In this document: positions 32,957 to 41,955 of the stretch, one piece after another
Position numbering within the stretch: position 1 is the first letter of the stretch
Layout: each line of letters starts with the position of its first letter
Assembly (NCBI GenBank): GCA_036406595.1
Contig: DASXAR010000061.1
Coordinates: 6,289-70,288, forward strand
Length of the DNA stretch: 64,000 bases
Source: VRUE01 sp036406595
GTDB lineage: Bacteria; Actinomycetota; Thermoleophilia; Solirubrobacterales; 70-9
Reading direction: 5' to 3'
Notes under the pieces: generated by a model
Database searches by the model: none
Seen by the model: the letters and a program-made list of their open reading frames with translations, nothing else
Told to the model about the DNA's origin: nothing
Made by a program: the position numbers and the translations under genes

Positions 32957-34741
32957 ATGTCGGAAACGGTGGGGGCATTCGCACTCAAACGGCTACACGA
33001 GCACGGGGTGAAGAGGATCTACGGCTACCCAGGCGACGGGATCAACGGCATCCTCGGTGGCTTCCATGAGCACGGCGACAAGGTCGAGTTCGTCCAGACC
33101 CGGCACGAGGAGATCGCCGCCTTCGCGGCCTGCGCCCACGCCAAGCTCACAGATGAGGTCGGCGTCTGCATGGCGACCTCGGGCCCCGGCGCCATCCACC
33201 TCCTCAACGGGCTGTACGACGCCAAGCTCGACCACCAGCCGGTGGTGGCGATCATCGGCCAGCAGAAGACGATCTCGCTCGGCTCCAATTACCAGCAGGA
33301 GGTCGACCTCAACACGCTCTTCAAGGACGTCGCCTCCGAGTTCGTGCAGACCTGCATGTCGCCACCCCAGGCGAGGCACCTGATCGACCGCGCCGTCCAG
33401 GTGGCGCTGGCGTCGCGCTCGGTGACCGCGGTGATCTTCCCCGAGGACGTGCAGGAGTCCGAGTACGAAGACCCCCCGATGGAGCACGGCGCCGTCTTCA
33501 CCACCCCGCAGCGCGAGCTGCGCTCGCGGGTGGTCCCGCCTGGCGACGAGATCCGGCGCGCCGCCGAGGTCCTCAACGGCGGCGAGAAGGTCGCGATCCT
33601 GATCGGCGCCGGCGCGCGCGACGCCGCCGAGGAGGTGGAGCAGGTCGCCGACCTGCTCGGGGCGGGGGTGGCCAAGGCGCTCAATGGCCGCGACGTCCTT
33701 CCGGACGACCTTCCGTTCGTGACCGGGCCGATCGGGCTGCTCGGCTCGAAGCCGAGCTACGAGATGGTCGACGGCTGCGACACCTTCCTGATGATCGGCT
33801 CGAGCTTCCCCTATGCGGAGTGGCTCCCCGAACCGGGCAAGGCGCGCGGCGTGCAGATCGACATCGACGGCCGCCTGGTGGGCATCCGCTATCCGATGGA
33901 GGTGGGGCTGGTCGGGGACTCCCGCGACACGCTGCGCGAGCTGATCCCGCAGCTCGAGCGCAAGGATGACCGCTCCTGGCGCGAGGAGATCGAAGCCGAA
34001 GTGAGTCGCTGGGGCGAGATCCTCTCCGAGCGGGCGATGATCGAGGCCACCCCGCTGAACCCCCTGCGGGTGTTCCACGAGCTCAGCCCCCGGCTCCCGG
34101 CCGACTGCGTCCTCACGGCGGACTCCGGCTCGGCGACGAATTGGTGGGCGCGCCACCTCAAACTGCGCCGTGGGATGCGGGCGGCGCTATCTGGCACCCT
34201 GGCGACGATGTGCCCCGGCGTGCCGTACGCGTTCGCCGCCAAGATGGCGTATCCGGACCGCCCGGTGATCGCGGCCCTCGGCGACGGCGCGATGCAGATG
34301 CTGGGCCTCAATGCGCTGATCGACATCGCCAGCCGCTACGAGGAATGGTCAAACAAGCAGCTCGTCGTCCTCGTCCTGCACAACGACGACCTCAACCAGG
34401 TCACATGGGAGCAGCGCGTCCTCGCCGGCGACCCGAAATTGGAGGCATCGCAGTCGATCCCCTCCTTCGACTACGCAGGCTACGCGGAGCTGCTCGGCCT
34501 CAGGGGCATCAGGGTCGACGACCCCGACCAGGTCGGCTCCGCCTGGGACGAGGCGCTGGGCGCAGGCCGGCCGGTGGTGCTCGAGGCGATCACGGATCCG
34601 GAGGTGCCGCCGCTGCCGCCGCACATCAAGGTCGAACAGGCGACCTCGATGGCGCAGGCGCTTATGAAGGGCGACCCCAACGCGGCCAGGATCGTCAAGC
34701 AGTCGCTGCGAGGGAAGATCGCCGAGTTCGTGAACCGCTGA
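32957..34741 (+). CDS. thiamine diphosphate enzyme, pyruvate oxidase/acetolactate synthase family
   Basis: A 594-aa enzyme with the three-domain plan of the family. The N-terminal ThDP domain has the catalytic glutamate in RHEEIAAFAA and GYPGDGINGI; the central domain binds a cofactor such as FAD in relatives; the C-terminal ThDP-binding motif starts at GDGAMQMLGL and ends HNDDLNQ. It resembles pyruvate oxidases (PoxB) at least as much as acetolactate synthase, and no small regulatory subunit is next to it. GGGAAAGGA lies 6 bases before ATG 32957, which fixes the start over a longer frame. First gene of a three-gene operon. Confidence 0.85.
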   Translation: MSETVGAFALKRLHEHGVKRIYGYPGDGINGILGGFHEHGDKVEFVQTRHEEIAAFAACAHAKLTDEVGVCMATSGPGAIHLLNGLYDAKLDHQPVVAIIGQQKTISLGSNYQQEVDLNTLFKDVASEFVQTCMSPPQARHLIDRAVQVALASRSVTAVIFPEDVQESEYEDPPMEHGAVFTTPQRELRSRVVPPGDEIRRAAEVLNGGEKVAILIGAGARDAAEEVEQVADLLGAGVAKALNGRDVLPDDLPFVTGPIGLLGSKPSYEMVDGCDTFLMIGSSFPYAEWLPEPGKARGVQIDIDGRLVGIRYPMEVGLVGDSRDTLRELIPQLERKDDRSWREEIEAEVSRWGEILSERAMIEATPLNPLRVFHELSPRLPADCVLTADSGSATNWWARHLKLRRGMRAALSGTLATMCPGVPYAFAAKMAYPDRPVIAALGDGAMQMLGLNALIDIASRYEEWSNKQLVVLVLHNDDLNQVTWEQRVLAGDPKLEASQSIPSFDYAGYAELLGLRGIRVDDPDQVGSAWDEALGAGRPVVLEAITDPEVPPLPPHIKVEQATSMAQALMKGDPNAARIVKQSLRGKIAEFVNR

Positions 34742-35853
34742 TGGCGGTAACGGCGAGGCGAGCCGGCGCGGTCGAGGCGCCGATCGGTGGGCTCGAGGTC
34801 TCGGCATTCACCATTCCGACCGACGAGCCCGAGTCAGACGGCACTCTCGAATGGGACTCGACGACGATGGTCGTCGTCGAGATCGAGGGTGGCGGTGACG
34901 TGGGCCTCGGATACACCTACGGCGACGCCTCGGTCGGGACCTTCGTCGAGTCGCTGCTCGCCGAGGAGATCGAGGGCCGCGACGCGCTCTCGCCCCCGGC
35001 TGCCTGGGCGGCGATGCAGGAGCGGATCCGCAACGCGGGCCGGGTCGGGGTCGGCGCGATGGCGGTCTCGGCGGTGGACATCGCCCTCTGGGACCTGCGG
35101 GCAAAGCTGCTCGGCGTGTGCCTGGCGGACGCATTACCCCGCTTTCACTCCGGTGTGCCCGTCTACGGCAGCGGCGGCTTCACCTCCTACACCCGGGATC
35201 GCCTCTCCGAACAGCTCGAGGCCTGGGTGGACGCGGGGCTGCCGCGCGTCAAGGTCAAGGTCGGTCGCGAGCCCGGCGAGGATCCCTCCCGGCTGGAGCT
35301 CTGCCGTGAGGTGATCGGCGACGCGGTCGAGCTGATGGTCGATGCCAACGGCGCATTCCAGCCGAAGGAGGCATTGCTGCGGGCGCGTCAGTACGAGGAG
35401 TTCGGCGTCCGCTACCTGGAGGAGCCGGTCAGCAGCGAGGACCGGGAGGGGCTGCGCTTCGTGCGCGAGCATGGACCCGCCGGGATGGCCGTCGCCGCCG
35501 GTGAGTACGAGTGGGACCTCGCCCGGCTCGGCGATCTGGCCCCCTGCGTCGACATCGTCCAGGCCGACGTGACCCGGGTGGGCGGCATCACGAGCATGCT
35601 GCGGGCGGACGGCATCTGCAAGGCGCGCCGGCGCCGTTTCTCCGCGCACTGCGCGCCTGCGGTCTCCGCACACGCCTGCTGCGCCGTGGAGACGCTGGAG
35701 CATCTCGAGTACTTCCACGACCACGTCCGGATCGAGCGGATGCTCTTCGATGGGACGCTCGACCCCGGGGGCGGCTTCCTGACGCCCGATCGCGGCAGGC
35801 CCGGCCTCGGACTGGAGCTGAAGCGGGCGGACGCCGAGAGGTTCGCGTCATGA
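34741..35853 (+). CDS. enolase-superfamily enzyme (mandelate racemase/muconate cycloisomerase-like)
   Basis: A 370-aa protein. Catalytic features of the superfamily are all visible: the K-x-K pair in RVKVKVGR, metal ligands in MVDANGAF, YLEEPVS and AAGEYEW, the aspartate of QADVTRVGG and a histidine in SAHCAPAVS. It should abstract a proton alpha to a carboxylate; the substrate is probably a sugar acid or similar and cannot be read from sequence. Its ATG shares a base with the preceding stop, and its stop overlaps the next start. Confidence 0.87.
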   Translation: MAVTARRAGAVEAPIGGLEVSAFTIPTDEPESDGTLEWDSTTMVVVEIEGGGDVGLGYTYGDASVGTFVESLLAEEIEGRDALSPPAAWAAMQERIRNAGRVGVGAMAVSAVDIALWDLRAKLLGVCLADALPRFHSGVPVYGSGGFTSYTRDRLSEQLEAWVDAGLPRVKVKVGREPGEDPSRLELCREVIGDAVELMVDANGAFQPKEALLRARQYEEFGVRYLEEPVSSEDREGLRFVREHGPAGMAVAAGEYEWDLARLGDLAPCVDIVQADVTRVGGITSMLRADGICKARRRRFSAHCAPAVSAHACCAVETLEHLEYFHDHVRIERMLFDGTLDPGGGFLTPDRGRPGLGLELKRADAERFAS

Positions 35854-38800
35854 GCAGGACGGGCGAGGGCATCGGCCACGGCACACTCGCCCCGGAGAGA
35901 ATCGAGGAGATCGACCGCCGCGCGCTCGAGCGCGACCTCTCCGAGGCCGTCGGCGGCGAGGTCCGCTTCGACGCCGGAACGCGGGCGATCTACTCCCACG
36001 ACAGCTCCAACTACAGGCAGCCGCCGATCGGCGTGGTGATACCCCGGAGCACCGACGACATCGTCGCAGCCGTGCGCGTCTGCCGCGAGCACGACGCGCC
36101 GGTGATGCCGCGCGGGTGCGCCACCAGCCTCTCCGGCGAGACGACCAACGTCGCGGTGATCATCGACGCGTCCAAGTACCTGCGTCAGATCGTCGAGGTG
36201 GACCCGGAGCGCCGGGTCGCGCGCGTGCAGCCCGGGGTGGTCCGCGACCAGCTTGCGGAACTGACCGAGCAAAAGCACAACCTCACCTTCGCCCCGGACA
36301 CCTCCACCCACGAATACGCCACCTTCGGAGGGATGATCGGCAACAACTCCTGCGGCGTGCACTCGGTGATGGCCGGCCGCACGGCCGACAACGTCGAGGA
36401 GCTCGAGATCGTCACCTACGACGGGCTGCGGATGAGAGTCGGCCGGACCAGCGCAGAGGAGCTGGAGAGGATCATCTCGGAGGGAGGCCGCCGCGGTGAG
36501 ATCTACGCCTCCTTGCGAGATCTGCGCGACCGCTATGCGGAGCTCGTCCGCGAGCGCTATCCGGACATTCCCCGCCGCGTGTCCGGCTACAACCTCGACG
36601 AGCTGCTGCCGGAGAAGGGGTTCAACGTCGCCCGCGCGCTGGTCGGCTCCGAGGGAACGCTCGCAACCGTGCTCGAGGCGACAGTGCGCCTGGTCCACTC
36701 CCCCCCGGCTCGCTCCCTGCTCGTCCTTGGCTATCCGAACGTCTACGAAGCGGCCGACCACGTCCCCGAGGTCCTCCAGCACGAGCCGACCGGCCTCGAG
36801 GGAATCGACCGCGAGCTGATCCGGGACATGGTCGAGAAACGCAAGCACGTCGAGGACCTGACGCTTCTTCCCGATGGCGACGGCTGGCTGCTGGTCGAGT
36901 TCGGCGCCGACTCCCGCGAGCAGAGCCACGAAATGGCCGAAGCGTGCATGAAGCGGCTGCGGAAGGACAGCTCCACTCCCGAGATGAAGCTGTTCGACGA
37001 CATCGCCGAGGAGGAACGGCTCTGGGAGATACGCGAGGCCGGCCTCGGCGCGACCGCCTACGTGCCGATGGTCCGCGACGCCTGGCCGGGCTGGGAGGAC
37101 GCGGCGGTTCCCCCGCAGCGCCTGGGGGACTATCTGCGCCGCTTCCAGAAGCTGATGGACGAGCATGGCTATCGCGCCGCGCTCTACGGACACTTCGGCG
37201 ACGGCTGCGTCCACTGCCGCCTCAACTACGACCTGCGCAGCGCCGGCGGGCTGCGCAATTGGCGGCGCTTCCTCGACGAGGCCGCAGATCTCGTGGTCGA
37301 GTTCGGAGGCTCGCTCTCGGGAGAGCACGGCGATGGCCAGCAGCGCGCCGAGCTGCTGCCGAAGATGTATGGCGAGGAGCTCGTCGAGGCCTTCCGCGAG
37401 ATGAAGCGGATATGGGACCCGGGCAACCGCATGAACCCCCACAAGGTCGTCGACCCCTATCCGATCCTCTCCAACATGAAGCTCGGCTCCGACTACAGCC
37501 CCGCCGAGCCGAAAACCCACTTCTCCTATCCGGAGGACGGCGGCAGCTTCGCCCACGCCGCTCTGCGCTGCGTCGGCGCCGGCAAGTGCCGCAAAGCGGA
37601 CACGGGAACGATGTGCCCGAGCTACATGGTGACCAGCGAGGAGAAGCACACCACCCGCGGCCGCGCCCGAATCCTGTACGAGATGCTCGAGGGCACGACG
37701 ATCACCGACGGCTTCCGCTCGGAGGAGGTCCATGACGCGCTCGACCTCTGCCTCTCCTGCAAGGGCTGCAAGGGCGATTGCCCGGTGAGCGTCGACATGG
37801 CCACCTATAAGGCGGAGTTCCTCTCGGGCTACTACAAGCGTCGCCTGCGGCCGCCGCAGGCCTACACGATGGGGCTGATCATGGTCCACGCCCGCCTCGC
37901 GCAGCACGTGCCGCGGCTGGCGAACCTCCTCACCCACGCGCCGGGGCTGAGCCGCCTGGTGAAGCGCGCCGGGGGGATCAGCCCGCGGCGCGAGATGCCT
38001 CGCTTCGCGCACCAGACCTTCAAGTCCTGGTGGAAGCGGCGCGGCACGGTGAATCCACAGGGGGAGCCGGTCGTGCTCTTCCCCGACACCTTCAACAACT
38101 TCCTTCACCCCGAGACGATGAAGGCGGCGGTGACGGCCCTGGAGGACGCAGGCTTTCGCGTCGAGGTGCCGGAGCCGGCGCTCTGCTGCGGCAGGCCGCT
38201 CTATGACTACGGCATGCTCGACACCGCGAAGCTCTTCTGGCGGCGCACGCTGGACGCGCTCGCTCCGCAGATTCGGCTCGGGGTGCCGGTGGTGGGGGTC
38301 GAGCCGAGCTGCGTGGCGGCATTCAGGGACGAGCTGCCGAACCTGATGCCCCACGACGAGGACGCCAAGCGGCTCTCGCTGCAGGCGCTGACGCTGGCCG
38401 AGTTCCTCCAGCGGCACGCCCCGGACTGGGACGCGCCCCGCCTCGAGCGCAAGGCGATCGTCCACGGCCATTGCCATCAGAAGGCGACGATGGGCATGAG
38501 CGCGGAGGAAAGCCTCTACAAGCGCCTGGGGCTCGACTTCGAAGTCCTCGACTCCGGCTGCTGCGGACTGGCGGGGTCCTTCGGTTTCGAGCGTGACCAT
38601 GACGAGATCTCTCGCCAGATCGGGGAGCGGCGGCTGATGCCCGCCGTGCGCGAGGCCGGCGAGGGGACGATCGTGATCGCCGACGGGTTCTCCTGCAAGA
38701 CGCAGATCGAGCAGATGACCGAGCGCCGCGCACTGCACACCGCGCAGGTGATCGAGATGGCCCTCGAACGCGGCCCGAGCGGGGTCGTCGGGCAGCCCCC

Positions 38801-38924
38801 GGAGGAGCCCTATCCCGACCTGCAGATGGACGGCGACGGACGGGTCCGCGAGGTGGCCCTGATCGGCGGCGTCGTGGCCGCGGGGGCGGCGGCGGGCGCT
38901 GCCGCGCTGCTGCGGCATCGGTGA
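35850..38924 (+). CDS. FAD-linked oxidase fused to Fe-S reductase (GlcD/D-lactate dehydrogenase type)
   Basis: A 1024-aa fusion. The N-terminal half is a PCMH-type FAD domain (MPRGCATSLSGETTN) with the FAD-oxidase C-terminal domain ending GSLSGEHGDGQQRAELL. The second half has two 4Fe-4S sets (CVGAGKCRKADTGTMCPSY and CLSCKGCKGDCP) and two cysteine-rich CCG modules (ALCCGRPL, SGCCGLAGSFGF), as in GlpC/LutA. It should oxidise a 2-hydroxy acid and pass electrons onward. The last 25 residues (ALIGGVVAAGAAAGAAALL then RHR) form a possible membrane tail anchor. Start ATG 35850 overlaps the enolase-family stop. Confidence 0.88.
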   Translation: MSRTGEGIGHGTLAPERIEEIDRRALERDLSEAVGGEVRFDAGTRAIYSHDSSNYRQPPIGVVIPRSTDDIVAAVRVCREHDAPVMPRGCATSLSGETTNVAVIIDASKYLRQIVEVDPERRVARVQPGVVRDQLAELTEQKHNLTFAPDTSTHEYATFGGMIGNNSCGVHSVMAGRTADNVEELEIVTYDGLRMRVGRTSAEELERIISEGGRRGEIYASLRDLRDRYAELVRERYPDIPRRVSGYNLDELLPEKGFNVARALVGSEGTLATVLEATVRLVHSPPARSLLVLGYPNVYEAADHVPEVLQHEPTGLEGIDRELIRDMVEKRKHVEDLTLLPDGDGWLLVEFGADSREQSHEMAEACMKRLRKDSSTPEMKLFDDIAEEERLWEIREAGLGATAYVPMVRDAWPGWEDAAVPPQRLGDYLRRFQKLMDEHGYRAALYGHFGDGCVHCRLNYDLRSAGGLRNWRRFLDEAADLVVEFGGSLSGEHGDGQQRAELLPKMYGEELVEAFREMKRIWDPGNRMNPHKVVDPYPILSNMKLGSDYSPAEPKTHFSYPEDGGSFAHAALRCVGAGKCRKADTGTMCPSYMVTSEEKHTTRGRARILYEMLEGTTITDGFRSEEVHDALDLCLSCKGCKGDCPVSVDMATYKAEFLSGYYKRRLRPPQAYTMGLIMVHARLAQHVPRLANLLTHAPGLSRLVKRAGGISPRREMPRFAHQTFKSWWKRRGTVNPQGEPVVLFPDTFNNFLHPETMKAAVTALEDAGFRVEVPEPALCCGRPLYDYGMLDTAKLFWRRTLDALAPQIRLGVPVVGVEPSCVAAFRDELPNLMPHDEDAKRLSLQALTLAEFLQRHAPDWDAPRLERKAIVHGHCHQKATMGMSAEESLYKRLGLDFEVLDSGCCGLAGSFGFERDHDEISRQIGERRLMPAVREAGEGTIVIADGFSCKTQIEQMTERRALHTAQVIEMALERGPSGVVGQPPEEPYPDLQMDGDGRVREVALIGGVVAAGAAAGAAALLRHR

Positions 38925-38963
38925 ATCCGCTCGCCTGTCCCGTCAGCGGGCCCGACCCCTGGC

Positions 38964-39968
38964 TCAGCGCCGGAGCGCGAAGCCGCCCGCGGCGCCGAGG
39001 GCGGTGGCGGTCGCAAGCACGCCGAGCGCCGCCCGGTGCCGGCTGATCCACCACTGGAGGCTGCGGCCGTGGGCGAGCTCGTCGAATGACCCGTGGGCAC
39101 CCGGGTCCTCCGGAGGCGGCTGCATCAGGTTGCCGCGCGCGTTCCTATCCGTCGGCGGTGCTTCGGTCTGCTGTTCGCCCACCGCCGTCCTCGCCAGGTA
39201 GCGCTCCGCCAGCCAGGGCGCCAGTTTGCTGCCGAGCACGGTGTAGACGGTCGGGATCCCGACATAGACCTGGCGACGCCGGTGGCGGGCCGCCCAGTGA
39301 ACGGCGTCCGCCGCCACCTCGGGCTGGTAGACGGGCGGCACCGGCTTCGGATGGCGCGGCATCTTGGAGCGACAGTGCTCGAACTGGGGTGTGTTCACGC
39401 CGGGCAGCTGCACCATCGTCACGTGGACGCTCGAGCCCTGGTGGCGCAGCTCCGTGCGGACCGAGTCGAAGAAGCCCTTGATCGCGTGCTTCGCGCCGCA
39501 GTAGGGCGCCTGCAGGGGAATTCCCTGATAGGCCATCGCCGAGCCGACCTGGACGATCGCTCCGGCGTCGCGGGGGACCATTCGCTTCAGCGCCGCTCGC
39601 GTGCCCCAGACCGTGCCGTGGTAGGTGACGTCGGTGGCCCGCTCGTACTCCTCCGGCTCGATGTCCTCGAAGAAGGAGAAGACGGTCGTCATCGCATCGT
39701 TGACCCAGACATCGATCGGGCCCATCTCGGTCTCGGTCCGCTCGGCGGCGGCGTCGACCGCCGCCGCGTCGGCGACATCGGTGGGCACGATCAGCGCCGA
39801 GCCCCCGGCAGCCTCCACCTCGGCCCGGGCTCCGTCGAGCGCCTCGCCGCCGCGGGCGAGCAGGGCGACGTGCGCCCCATCTCGAGCAAAGCGGCGCGCG
39901 ACGGCTCGACCGATGCCGGAGCCGGCGCCGGTCACCACGACCACCTTCCCGCCGTAATCCGCTGCCAC
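38964..39968 (-). CDS. short-chain dehydrogenase/reductase with C-terminal membrane anchor
   Basis: A 334-aa SDR. The NAD(P) motif is TGAGSGIGRAVARRF, the active site is Y-C-G-A-K-H in QAPYCGAKHAIKGFF (Tyr and Lys), with the serine upstream in VQVGSAMAY. Residues about 240-310 form an extension, and the last 25 residues (AALGVLATATALGAAGGFAL then RR) look like a membrane anchor. The GTG start follows GGGTAG by 9 bases. Substrate unknown. It is convergent with the FAD/Fe-S gene, whose product has a similar tail. Confidence 0.88.
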   Translation of the reverse strand: MAADYGGKVVVVTGAGSGIGRAVARRFARDGAHVALLARGGEALDGARAEVEAAGGSALIVPTDVADAAAVDAAAERTETEMGPIDVWVNDAMTTVFSFFEDIEPEEYERATDVTYHGTVWGTRAALKRMVPRDAGAIVQVGSAMAYQGIPLQAPYCGAKHAIKGFFDSVRTELRHQGSSVHVTMVQLPGVNTPQFEHCRSKMPRHPKPVPPVYQPEVAADAVHWAARHRRRQVYVGIPTVYTVLGSKLAPWLAERYLARTAVGEQQTEAPPTDRNARGNLMQPPPEDPGAHGSFDELAHGRSLQWWISRHRAALGVLATATALGAAGGFALRR

Positions 39969-39977
39969 ATTTGACGA

Positions 39978-40002
39978 CTACCCGCCTCTGGGGCGCCCAC
40001 AC
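39978..40002 (-). promoter_or_regulatory. SigB-type promoter for the SDR gene
   Basis: Minus strand: GTGTGG (39997-40002), 13 bases, GGGTAG (39978-39983), then exactly 9 bases to GTG 39968. The -35 is weak, but the -10 and its distance to the start match the other sites. Confidence 0.5.
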
Positions 40003-40016
40003 TGCGGCAGGCCTCC

Positions 40017-40042
40017 GTTAGCCTGGTCCGCCGGGCGGGTAG
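40017..40042 (+). promoter_or_regulatory. SigB-type promoter for mscS
   Basis: GTTAGC (40017-40022), 14 bases, GGGTAG (40037-40042), then 9 bases to ATG 40052. It is divergent from the SDR promoter, with 14 bases between the two -35 boxes. E. coli mscS is known to be under general-stress sigma control, which fits. Confidence 0.5.
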
Positions 40043-40051
40043 CTTCAGCCG

Positions 40052-40969
40052 ATGCCAGCTCCGCGCCGGAGGATTCCACGAGAGCTCTTCGAGACCCGCA
40101 GCCATTCCTGGCATGCCGTGGGACTCGGCGAGGAGCTCGAGCCTGCCGGGCCCAGGCGCCCTCTCCTGTGGCTCCTTCTCGCCCTTGTGGCGATCGCGGC
40201 GACACTGGTCCTCTACGGCCACAGGCACGAGCTCTTCCCCGGCTACGGAGCGTGGGTCCGAGCGGCGACCGTGGCAATCCTGATCATCGTCGGCTCTGCC
40301 GCGGCACACTGGCTGGTGCGCTGGCTCACCCCGCGGCTCTTCCGCCGCCTCGACCCGGCGACCGCCGGAACCATCGGCTTCCTGCTCCGGCTGGTGTCGA
40401 TGGCGGGTGTGGTCGTCGTCGCGCTGCGGATCGCGGGGGTGACGGCGGCCACGCTCGCGGTCGGTGGCGCCTTCACCGCCATCGTCCTCGGACTGGCGGC
40501 CCAGCAGACGCTCGGAAGCCTCTTCGCCGGAATCGTCCTGCAGAGCACCCGCCCGTTTCGAGTCGGTGAACGCGTCCGCCTGGTCGGCGGGCTCCTGGCC
40601 GGCTCGATCGAGGGCACCGTCAGCTCGCTCGGTCTCTTCTACACGACGCTCGCCCAGGGAGCCGACCGGCTCCAGGTCCCCAACAGCGTGCTGATCAACC
40701 TCGTCGTCGTGCCGCTGCGGGAGCCCGACAGAGTCGACGTTCGCGCCCGCTTCGACCCCGACGCGAGCCCGAAGCAAGTCGAAGATCGCCTCACCTCCTC
40801 GATCGGCGTGCCCACGCGCTATCCCCCCAACGTGAGCCTCGAGGAAGTCGACGAGGATGGCGTCGTGCTACGGATCCGCGCGACGCCGCTGCAACCCGGC
40901 GACGGCTCGCAGCTGGCCGAGGAAGTCCTCGAGGCGCTGCGCCGAACCCCGTCCGCCGCCGCCGGTTGA
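40052..40969 (+). CDS. mscS: small-conductance mechanosensitive channel, MscS family
   Basis: A 305-aa membrane protein. Four hydrophobic segments end in the pore helix AVGGAFTAIVLGLAAQQTLG and are followed by the MscS beta domain (PFRVGERVRLVGG, GTVSSLGLFYTTL, VPNSVLIN). It opens under membrane tension to release solutes on hypo-osmotic shock. The C-terminal alpha/beta region is present but short. No Shine-Dalgarno sequence precedes the ATG; the near -10 box suggests a leaderless message. Confidence 0.9.
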   Translation: MPAPRRRIPRELFETRSHSWHAVGLGEELEPAGPRRPLLWLLLALVAIAATLVLYGHRHELFPGYGAWVRAATVAILIIVGSAAAHWLVRWLTPRLFRRLDPATAGTIGFLLRLVSMAGVVVVALRIAGVTAATLAVGGAFTAIVLGLAAQQTLGSLFAGIVLQSTRPFRVGERVRLVGGLLAGSIEGTVSSLGLFYTTLAQGADRLQVPNSVLINLVVVPLREPDRVDVRARFDPDASPKQVEDRLTSSIGVPTRYPPNVSLEEVDEDGVVLRIRATPLQPGDGSQLAEEVLEALRRTPSAAAG

Positions 40970-41005
40970 GGTGGTCACCCAGCGCCGCCGGTTGAGGTCG
41001 TCACC
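40958..41005 (+). repeat. 22-bp tandem repeat at the end of mscS
   Basis: The unit GCCGCCGGTTGAGGT followed by G/C and GTCACC occurs at 40958-40979 and 40984-41005 (period 26), with one mismatch. The first copy contains the mscS stop codon, so the second is a duplicated gene end. The remaining bases to 41162 hold no gene that I can support. Confidence 0.7.
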
Positions 41006-41162
41006 TAGACTATCTTTCGACCCCGGGCTAGAGTTCGGCCTGGGCCGGTTGGAGTCCCGTGCGGGAATTCAAACGGCACATGCGGGAAGAGCAAGGACTC
41101 GAATTCGCCTCTGAAGAGGGGTTCTCCGGGGCCTCGAAAACCACCGACCTGGTTCTTCAAAC

Positions 41163-41546
41163 ATGGATGCAAGCAACCGCGACGTGACGAATGGAACGTT
41201 GAGCGTCCGGGTGATCGCGAATGACGCGACGCCGACGCTGGCCCTCTCTGGCGAGCTGGACCTGGCCAATGCCGAGACCTTTGCCGCAGAGCTGGAGCGG
41301 GTGGAGAGCGATGCCCCCACCATGATCACGGTGGACATGCAGGAGCTGGAGTTCATCGATTCGACAGGGATCGCCGTGCTCGTCGCGGCACATCGGCGGC
41401 TCAACGACGGCGGGCTGCGGATCCGCCTCGTGCGCAGCCGGGCGAGCGCCGTGCGGCGGGTTCTCGACGTGACCGGCCTCGACGCGGAGCTGCCCTTCGT
41501 CGACCCGGGCGAGATTTCCGGCACCGAACCCGGTCTGGCGCAGTAG
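41163..41546 (+). CDS. STAS-domain anti-sigma factor antagonist
   Basis: A 127-aa RsbV/SpoIIAA-like protein, the second in the window. SGELDLANAETF and EFIDSTGIAVL with S67 (the phosphorylated serine of the family) are intact. It stands between mscS and a cluster of DUF2294 genes and 1.9 kb from an RsbU-like phosphatase, so it may feed another signal into the sigma switch or serve a different kinase. No kinase gene lies beside it. Confidence 0.87.
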   Translation: MDASNRDVTNGTLSVRVIANDATPTLALSGELDLANAETFAAELERVESDAPTMITVDMQELEFIDSTGIAVLVAAHRRLNDGGLRIRLVRSRASAVRRVLDVTGLDAELPFVDPGEISGTEPGLAQ

Positions 41547-41589
41547 GCTTTGCCCTCGGGGATCGAAGCCCCGGGATTGGAGTCCGCAT

Positions 41590-41955
41590 TTGGCCGAAGG
41601 AGAGTCCACCAAGATCGGCCACGTCCTGGCCGAGGTCTCCAACGCGATGGTCGCGCTGCACCGTGAGCACTTCGGCCGGGGAGCGGGCGCAGCGAAGACC
41701 CTGGTCACCGACGACATGGTCGTCTGCGTCCTGCACGACATCTACACCTCGGTCGAGAGGACGTTGATCCGCGCCGGGCAGAGCGAGCACGTCCGCCGCA
41801 CCCGTGCCCTGCATCAGGAAGCCCTGAAGCACGAGTACCGCTCCCGCATCGAACCGATCGTCGGCCGCCCCGTGAAGGCCTTCCTCAGCGTCGTCAACAT
41901 CGACCCCGACGTCGCGGTGGAGATCTTCCTGCTCAGCCCCGATTCGGATGGCTAG
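41590..41955 (+). CDS. DUF2294/MpsC-like protein, paralogue 1
   Basis: A 121-aa protein of the DUF2294 family, now named for MpsC of a membrane-potential-generating system. VERTLIRAGQSEHVRRTRAL and IEPIVGRPVKAFLS are the family core. There is no membrane segment. The TTG start is the first in frame; GGAG lies 9 bases upstream. It is convergent (4-base overlap) with a second paralogue, and a third follows. Function of single-gene members is unknown. Confidence 0.75.
   Translation: MAEGESTKIGHVLAEVSNAMVALHREHFGRGAGAAKTLVTDDMVVCVLHDIYTSVERTLIRAGQSEHVRRTRALHQEALKHEYRSRIEPIVGRPVKAFLSVVNIDPDVAVEIFLLSPDSDG

Noticed and set aside
40970..41162. Riboswitch or small RNA before the second STAS gene
   Set aside because: Besides the 22-bp repeat the stretch has only short, weak inverted repeats and no match to a riboswitch class that I could recognise.
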